The translations under genes and the position numbers were made by a program. A DNA stretch of 11,991 nt from JACPSX01 sp035288405 [NCBI: bacterium] (GTDB taxonomy: Bacteria; JACPSX01): assembly GCA_035288405.1 (NCBI GenBank), contig DATEAK010000053.1:1-11991 (forward strand). The letters run 5' to 3'. Below, piece after piece: positions 7,288-11,991 of the stretch (its first letter is position 1; each line of letters starts with the position of its first letter). The notes beneath the pieces are model-generated. The model did not search any database, was not told the origin of the DNA, and saw only the letters and a program-made list of their open reading frames with translations.

Positions 7288-7398
7288 GACCGATTGATGA
7301 GGGAAGCAATGTTTTTATTCACTCGCCGCCTTTGCTCCCCTCCTGCCGCTTTTCCTCTCTCCTCTGGGCCGCAATAAGAATTCTCGAAGGGGTATTCC
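7288..7398 (+). other. C-rich, G-poor gap between rpmA and obgE
   Basis: This is the longest gap inside the housekeeping operon. Positions 7321-7370 contain 25 C, 16 T, 8 G and 1 A by my count. Such C-rich, G-poor sequence resembles Rho-loading (rut) sites. No hairpin with a T-run, no convincing promoter and no credible gene was found here. A 26-codon reading frame at 7297 shows no similarity I recognise. Confidence 0.4.
7387..7392 (+). promoter_or_regulatory. Ribosome-binding site fixing the obgE TTG start
   Basis: AAGGGG ends 6 nt before the TTG at 7399. An in-frame TAA at 7375-7377 rules out any longer reading, and no ATG or GTG lies between that stop and the conserved Obg N-terminus. The TTG is therefore the only sensible start. 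Confidence 0.8.
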
Positions 7399-8424
7399 TT
7401 GCTTGTTGATCAAGCCAAGATTTTCCTCAGGGCTGGAAAAGGGGGAGGTGGTTGCCTCAGTTTTCATAGGGAAAAGTACGTGCCGCGGGGCGGGCCCGAT
7501 GGAGGCGACGGAGGACGGGGAGGTCATATCTTCCTGCGCACAAATCCGAACCTTCACACGTTGGCAGATTTCGCCTATCGCAAGATCTATCAATCCCCAC
7601 CAGGTGGCCCTGGAGAAGGGGGAAACCGCCATGGCCATCACGGGGAAGATATAATCCTTAGCGTTCCCGTCGGAACTGAAGTCATCGATGCGCAAACCGG
7701 AGAGCTTCTAGCCGACCTGTCCCGGGAAGGAATGGAATTTCTCGCAGCCCGTGGTGGACAAGGTGGCAAGGGAAATGCCCGGTTCAAGTCTTCAACGAAC
7801 CGTACCCCGCGGCAACGGGAACTCGGAGAGGCGGGCCAGGAGCAATCGTTGGTTTTAGAACTCAAAGTTCTGGCGGATGTAGGGCTTTTGGGGTTCCCGA
7901 ACGCAGGTAAATCGACCTTCATTTCCAGGATTTCGGCAGCCCGGCCCAAAGTGGCTTCTTACGCCTTTACGACCCTGGAACCCGCCCTGGGAGTTTGGGA
8001 ACTTCCTGGAGGTCCCATCGTGGTGGCCGACGTTCCCGGAATCATTGAGGGAGCTCATCAGGGAAAGGGGCTGGGACTCCGCTTCTTGAAGCATCTCGAA
8101 CGGACGGGAATCCTCCTCTATCTGATCGATTTCAGTGTTCCATCCTCCGAGATTCCTCCCTGGGATCAATATACAGCTCTGCGGTCTGAAGTCGTTGCCT
8201 ACGGGAAGGGACTGGCGGATAAGCCCTATCTGGTCATAGCCACCAAAATGGACTTGCCGACTGCCGTAGAAAACTGGTGCTCCCAGGCGGATCTTTTCCG
8301 GGAAAAGGAAATCTTCCCGATCCCCATCTCGGCACTCGCCGGGAGCGGAATCGAGGATCTCGCACGGGACGTTGATGCGCTTCTACCGCACAAGGGAAGA
8401 AAGCTAAATGTCTGTGTCGGATAA
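7399..8424 (+). CDS. obgE: Obg/CgtA family ribosome-assembly GTPase
   Basis: GTPase of 341 residues that binds the 50S subunit and takes part in late ribosome assembly and stress control. The Gly-rich Obg fold covers about 1-157, with REKYVPRGGPDGGDGGRGG near 24-42 and repeated GG motifs. The G domain follows: G1 GFPNAGKS (165-172), G2 TT (191-192), G3 DVPG (211-214), G4 TKMD (282-285, Thr in place of the common Asn) and G5 SAL (311-313). It ends soon after the G domain, so it lacks the C-terminal extensions found in some homologues. Translation begins at a TTG with a good AAGGGG; no ATG or GTG alternative exists. Its last 17 nt overlap proB. The rplU-rpmA-obg order is very common in bacteria. 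Confidence 0.98.
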   Translation: MLVDQAKIFLRAGKGGGGCLSFHREKYVPRGGPDGGDGGRGGHIFLRTNPNLHTLADFAYRKIYQSPPGGPGEGGNRHGHHGEDIILSVPVGTEVIDAQTGELLADLSREGMEFLAARGGQGGKGNARFKSSTNRTPRQRELGEAGQEQSLVLELKVLADVGLLGFPNAGKSTFISRISAARPKVASYAFTTLEPALGVWELPGGPIVVADVPGIIEGAHQGKGLGLRFLKHLERTGILLYLIDFSVPSSEIPPWDQYTALRSEVVAYGKGLADKPYLVIATKMDLPTAVENWCSQADLFREKEIFPIPISALAGSGIEDLARDVDALLPHKGRKLNVCVG

Positions 8425-9577
8425 CACAAGAGCAAACGATGGGCAGCTGCGAGAGCGCCTTCGTACCCGCAATATCAAGCGGATCGTTATTAAAATCGGC
8501 AGCAGTGTTCTTGCCCTACCTCAATGCGGGCTCAATACCGCTACGATCGAATCCATCTCCTCCCAGATTGCCTCCCTCCGCAGTCAAGGACTGGAAATCC
8601 TCCTGGTCTCTTCAGGCGCCATTGCTTCCGGAGTCCTCAAGCTCGGTCTCAAAGAGCCCCCCCGCACTTTGCCGCTCAAGCAAGCTGTGGCCGCCGCGGG
8701 GCAAAGCCATCTCATCCGAACCTATGAAAAATTCTTCGAGGTGTACAGCACTCATGTAGCCCAGATTCTTTTGACCCACGAGGATCTGCGGGACCGCAAA
8801 CGTTATCTGAATGCCCGCACCACGTTGCTCACGCTCCTTCAGCTCGGTGCCCTCCCGATCATTAATGAAAACGATACGGTCGCTGTGGATGAGATTCGAT
8901 TTGGCGACAACGATACTCTATCCGCCCAGGTCGCAAGCTTGATGGATGCCGATCTTTTACTTATCCTGACCGATACCGATGGACTCTATGATAAAGATCC
9001 CGGAGCTGGAGGGAATCCTCATCTCATTCCCTCAGTTGCCGAGGTTACTGTCGAGGTCGAGAAACTGGCGGGAGCACGTCCGGGCGCCCTGGGAACCGGG
9101 GGGATGCTCACAAAAATCCGAGCCGCGAAGGCCATGAGCCAGGCGGGTGGCTTCACGGTAATCGCCAACGGGAGGGAAGAAGCAATCATCACGCGCATCC
9201 TTTCCGGTGAAGTTCTCGGTACTCTTTTCCTTCCCACCGAGAAACCATTGCGCAGCCGGAAACACTGGATCCTTCACACTCTGCGGCCTCGAGGGGAGAT
9301 CACGGTCGACGACGGGGCCAAGGAAGCTCTGGTTCGCTACGGGAAAAGCCTCCTCCCTTCCGGTATCCTCGATGTGCGAGGAAACTTTGCATTCGGGGAT
9401 GCCGTCAGTTGCCTCGGACAGGACCTGCGCGAATTCGCCCGGGGTCTGGTCAACTACAGCGCCCGGGATCTCGTGAAGATCAAAGGGGCTCGCACAGACA
9501 CTATTGAATCCATTCTGGGGCGCAAAGACTATGATGAAGTCATCCACCGGGACGATTTGGTCCTCCTGGAGGTTTAA
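8408..9577 (+). CDS. proB: Glutamate 5-kinase with C-terminal PUA domain
   Basis: Catalyses ATP-dependent phosphorylation of L-glutamate to gamma-glutamyl phosphate, the first step of proline synthesis, in the cytoplasm. At 389 residues it has the usual two-domain form. The amino-acid kinase domain (about 24-280) shows VIKIGSSVL, LVSSGAIASG, INENDTVAVDEIRFGDND, LTDTDGLYDKDP and GTGGMLTKIRAA. A PUA domain follows (about 295-385). The ATG at 8408 lies inside the end of obgE (17-nt overlap) and is preceded by AAGGGA/GGAAG-type sequence. proA follows after 3 nt, and the product is the substrate of ProA; the unstable intermediate is a known reason for their pairing. Proline feedback control is usual for the family but cannot be read from this sequence. 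Confidence 0.98.
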   Translation: MSVSDNTRANDGQLRERLRTRNIKRIVIKIGSSVLALPQCGLNTATIESISSQIASLRSQGLEILLVSSGAIASGVLKLGLKEPPRTLPLKQAVAAAGQSHLIRTYEKFFEVYSTHVAQILLTHEDLRDRKRYLNARTTLLTLLQLGALPIINENDTVAVDEIRFGDNDTLSAQVASLMDADLLLILTDTDGLYDKDPGAGGNPHLIPSVAEVTVEVEKLAGARPGALGTGGMLTKIRAAKAMSQAGGFTVIANGREEAIITRILSGEVLGTLFLPTEKPLRSRKHWILHTLRPRGEITVDDGAKEALVRYGKSLLPSGILDVRGNFAFGDAVSCLGQDLREFARGLVNYSARDLVKIKGARTDTIESILGRKDYDEVIHRDDLVLLEV

Positions 9578-9580
9578 CCA

Positions 9581-10846
9581 GTGGCAACGGAAACCCTGAA
9601 AAGCATGATTCTCTCCATGGGCCAAAATGCCCGAGCCGCTTCCCGTCCCCTGAGGCAGATGTCTACCACGATAAAGAACAATGCTCTGGAGTCTATGGCC
9701 GCCAGCCTTCTGGACCATGGGCAGGAGATCCTGGAGGGTAACCAGCGCGATTTGGCCGCAGCCCGAGAGAAGAACTCGAGTCCGGCGATGATAGATCGCC
9801 TCACTTTGAACGAGCAGAGGCTCCAGGCCATGGCAAGTGGAATTCTGGAAATTGCCGCTCTCCCCGATCCCGTGGGAGAAGTGCCGAGAATGTGGCGCAG
9901 GCCCAATGGCCTCTTGATCGGGAAATGTCGGGTTCCTCTGGGAGTCATCGGAGTCATTTACGAATCCCGGCCCAATGTCACTGCCGACACGGCGGCTCTC
10001 TGTCTGAAATCGGGAAATGCGGTCATTTTGCGAGGGGGTTCCGAAGCCTTCCATTCCAATCGAGTGATTACCCGGGTTTTGTCCGAAGCGGCCAGCAGCC
10101 GGGGAATTCCCGAGGGTTCTTTACAACTCGTTGAGACGACCGACCGGGAGGCCGTCTACGAACTTCTTCAAATGGACCGCTACCTCGATGTCATCATCCC
10201 CCGCGGAGGACCCGATCTAATTTCCCTGGTCAGCGAGCGTTCCCGGGTACCGGTCATCAAACACGATAAAGGGTTGTGCCATACGTATGTGGATTCCCAC
10301 GCGGACCTGGAGATGGCCCTGCGAGTCTGCACGAACGCCAAGGTTCAGCGTCCCGGTGTCTGCAATGCAATGGAGACTCTTCTGGTGCATCAGACAGTCG
10401 CTGCTTCCTTCCTCCCGCGCATCGGGGAAGCTTTAAGCCGCGCAGGCGTCGAGATCCGAGGCTGTCCTCGCACTTGCGCCCTCCTTCCCGCAGCCCGGCC
10501 GGCTCAACCGGAAGACTGGGATGCGGAATACCTGGACCTGATCTTATCTGTGAAAGTAGTCGATAGTTTGGATGAGGCCACGGCGCATATCGAGCGGCAC
10601 GGATCAGGACTGGCCGAAGCCATTATCACCTCTGATTATACAAACTCGCGGCGCTTCCTTGATGAGGTCGATGCCGCCGCCGTATTCGTAAACGCCTCTA
10701 CTCGTTTTACCGACGGCAACCAGTTCGGTCTAGGCGCCGAGATGGGAATCAGCACCCAGAAGCTCCATGTGCGCGGTCCCATGGGCCTTGAAGATCTAAC
10801 CTGTACGAAGTACATTATTCTGGGAGACGGACAGGTCCGGGAGTAG
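9581..10846 (+). CDS. proA: Gamma-glutamyl phosphate reductase
   Basis: NADPH-dependent reductase of 421 residues that converts gamma-glutamyl phosphate to glutamate-5-semialdehyde, the second step of proline synthesis. It belongs to the aldehyde-dehydrogenase superfamily. Visible family motifs include GVIYESRPNVTADTAALCLKSGN (about 124-146), ILRGGSEA (149-156), the catalytic Cys C261 in VQRPGVCNAMETLL, and the late ASTRFTDGNQFGLGAEMGIST region. The start is GTG at 9581 with a strong GGAGG about 8 nt upstream, located in the 3' end of proB. The gap after proB is only 3 nt, so translational coupling is likely. No key residue appears to be missing. Confidence 0.98.
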   Translation: MATETLKSMILSMGQNARAASRPLRQMSTTIKNNALESMAASLLDHGQEILEGNQRDLAAAREKNSSPAMIDRLTLNEQRLQAMASGILEIAALPDPVGEVPRMWRRPNGLLIGKCRVPLGVIGVIYESRPNVTADTAALCLKSGNAVILRGGSEAFHSNRVITRVLSEAASSRGIPEGSLQLVETTDREAVYELLQMDRYLDVIIPRGGPDLISLVSERSRVPVIKHDKGLCHTYVDSHADLEMALRVCTNAKVQRPGVCNAMETLLVHQTVAASFLPRIGEALSRAGVEIRGCPRTCALLPAARPAQPEDWDAEYLDLILSVKVVDSLDEATAHIERHGSGLAEAIITSDYTNSRRFLDEVDAAAVFVNASTRFTDGNQFGLGAEMGISTQKLHVRGPMGLEDLTCTKYIILGDGQVRE

Positions 10847-10886
10847 TCCGGCTCGGCCGGAAATTCCCCGATTTCAAAGAGGTTTG

Positions 10887-11576
10887 ATGCGGCTCGGCAT
10901 CCTAGGAGGGACATTTAACCCGATCCACTGCGGCCATCTCCTCTGTGCGGGTCAGGTCCGGGAAAAGCTGGCTTTGGATCAGGTCATCTTTATCCCTACG
11001 GGGCAACCCCCTCATAAGGAGGGAAATCCGGTTCTTAACCCGTACCATCGTCTGGCCATGGCTTACTTGGCCACAATGCCATTTGCGGCTTTCACGGTTT
11101 CCACTCTGGAAGTGGAACGACCGGGAAAGTCTTACTCGGTCGAGACCATCACTGCGATTCGAGATTGTTTCTCTCCCGAGACCGAGTTTTTCTTTATCCT
11201 CGGCAGCGACGCCATTCTGGAAATCGGGACCTGGAAAGATACAGATAAGCTTCTCAAGAGCTGCCATTTTGCGGTTGTGAATCGCCCCGATCATGAGGTG
11301 GATGATCTCTTTCCCCATCTGCAGCACTCGGTGAAGTCCCGCTATCCCGAACTCGAGTTCCTTCCCAGCAAGCCCTCCGGAAGCGGAGGAATGATTGGGA
11401 TAAAGGGCTCGCCCTACTCCGTGCACATGATTCCAAGCTTGACACTGAGGATTTCCGCTTCAGAAATCCGCCAACGTTTACGTCAGGGCCGTAGCGTGGC
11501 GGGCTTGGTGCCGACCGCAGTGGAACGGCACATCGTCAAGTATGGACTTTACTTGAAGGAGGATTCATGGCGTTGA
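10887..11576 (+). CDS. nadD: Nicotinate-nucleotide adenylyltransferase
   Basis: Transfers AMP from ATP to nicotinate mononucleotide, giving deamido-NAD in NAD biosynthesis. The 229-residue protein shows the nucleotidyltransferase signature GGTFNPIHCGH (7-17, with HxGH at 14-17), IPTGQPPHK (36-44), SYSVET (82-87), LGSDAI (105-110), and the C-terminal ISASEIRQRL followed by VPTAVERHIVKYGLY. It is slightly longer than many NadD proteins because of a Gly/Ser-rich segment near 161-178. The ATG at 10887 is chosen because the conserved strand begins right after it and AGAGG lies 5 nt upstream; a TTG one codon earlier is possible. It sits 40 nt after proA and overlaps rsfS by 10 nt. Confidence 0.98.
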   Translation: MRLGILGGTFNPIHCGHLLCAGQVREKLALDQVIFIPTGQPPHKEGNPVLNPYHRLAMAYLATMPFAAFTVSTLEVERPGKSYSVETITAIRDCFSPETEFFFILGSDAILEIGTWKDTDKLLKSCHFAVVNRPDHEVDDLFPHLQHSVKSRYPELEFLPSKPSGSGGMIGIKGSPYSVHMIPSLTLRISASEIRQRLRQGRSVAGLVPTAVERHIVKYGLYLKEDSWR

Positions 11577-11962
11577 GCGCAGAAGAGAGAATCAAGGTTT
11601 GCGGTCGAGTTGCAGGAGAAAAGAAAGCCACGGATTCCATTCTCCTGGACTTGCGCGAGCTTTCCACGATCACCGATTACTTTCTCATTTGCAGCGGTCA
11701 ATCGCAACGCCAGGTGAAGACCATCGCCGATGCAATTGATGAAGTCCTCTCCCAGAGCGGTGTCCAACCTGTGGGGCGCGAAGGCTACGAGGAGGGACGC
11801 TGGGTTTTGCTCGATTACGACGAATTTATCGTGCACATATTCCAACCCGAAGTCCGCAAGTTCTATGACCTGGAACGGCTTTGGGGAGTCACCGTGCAGC
11901 ATTGGGCTGAACCCGCCGGCACGTTTGTGGCCGCGCCCCAGCGCCGTCCGGCGAACCTATAA
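11567..11962 (+). CDS. rsfS: Ribosome silencing factor RsfS (Iojap/YbeB family)
   Basis: Small cytoplasmic factor that binds L14 on the 50S subunit and blocks joining with 30S when nutrients are scarce. The 131 residues contain the family core: A21-D23 (KATDSILLDLREL), TDYFLICSGQSQRQVKTIADAI (about 36-57), GYEEGRWVLLDYDEFIVHIF (about 73-92) and the RKFYDLERLWG ending. A short Pro/Ala-rich tail follows. The ATG at 11567 has a strong AAGGAGG and overlaps nadD by 10 nt, the usual nadD-rsfS pairing. Confidence 0.97.
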   Translation: MALSAEERIKVCGRVAGEKKATDSILLDLRELSTITDYFLICSGQSQRQVKTIADAIDEVLSQSGVQPVGREGYEEGRWVLLDYDEFIVHIFQPEVRKFYDLERLWGVTVQHWAEPAGTFVAAPQRRPANL

Positions 11963-11987
11963 ACAGTTTCTTTTCACAGGAACCGAT

Positions 11988-11991
11988 ATGA
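11988..11991 (+). CDS. Probable start codon of the next operon gene (cut by window edge)
   Basis: An ATG at 11988-11990 is preceded by AGGA with 6 nt spacing, 25 nt after the rsfS stop. Only four bases are present, so the product cannot be identified. In the Geobacter-type gene order I recall, rlmH or gpmI follows rsfS. Confidence 0.45.

Noticed and set aside
7297-7377. 26-codon reading frame between rpmA and obgE
   Set aside because: No clear ribosome-binding site or recognisable sequence; it is better explained by the pyrimidine-rich tract.
9032-10054. 340-codon minus-strand frame across proB and proA
   Set aside because: It runs antisense through two clear enzyme genes and has no domain features of its own.

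Overview
The window reads as chromosomal DNA of a Gram-negative, probably Desulfobacterota-like bacterium. The plus-strand order rplU-rpmA-obgE-proB-proA-nadD-rsfS is, from memory, the Geobacter-type arrangement; Nitrospirota or Methylomirabilota are also possible. Genes are tightly packed, base composition is moderately GC-rich, and two NtrC-family sigma-54 activators are present. No mobile element, CRISPR array, tRNA or rRNA was found, and no stretch over 300 bases lacks a gene.

Left half, minus strand (about 6510 down to 1). Reading in the direction of transcription: a complete sigma-54-dependent response regulator (6510-5047); a 185-bp gap with a near-consensus -24/-12 sigma-54 promoter; a 704-residue exported TPR protein (4861-2747); a membrane-free PAS histidine kinase (2750-1326) coupled to it by an ATGA overlap; and a second sigma-54 response regulator (1323 to the window edge, C-terminal HTH missing). 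The last three genes form one operon. Its promoter lies just downstream of the first regulator, so a two-step cascade is likely: regulator 1 turns on the TPR-kinase-regulator 2 operon. Kinase architecture, the activator HTH (RTTLVEKL) and a GTCA-N6-TGAC dyad about 134 bp upstream of the promoter resemble flagellar FleQ/FlrA-FlrBC hierarchies. No flagellar structural gene is visible, so that role is inference.

Centre (6511-6701). Two divergent sigma-70-type promoters face away from each other, one for regulator 1 and one for rplU. Their TTGACATC -35 regions form a perfect 8-bp inverted repeat. The regulator 1 promoter places the transcript start downstream of the first possible ATG, which favours the second ATG as the true start.

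Right half, plus strand (6702-11991). A compact housekeeping operon: ribosomal proteins L21 and L27, the ribosome-assembly GTPase Obg (TTG start), the first two proline-biosynthesis enzymes ProB and ProA, NAD biosynthesis NadD and ribosome-silencing factor RsfS. Most junctions overlap or are separated by a few bases. The exceptions are a C-rich, G-poor 111-bp gap before obgE and a 40-bp gap before nadD. The start of another gene lies at the last bases.
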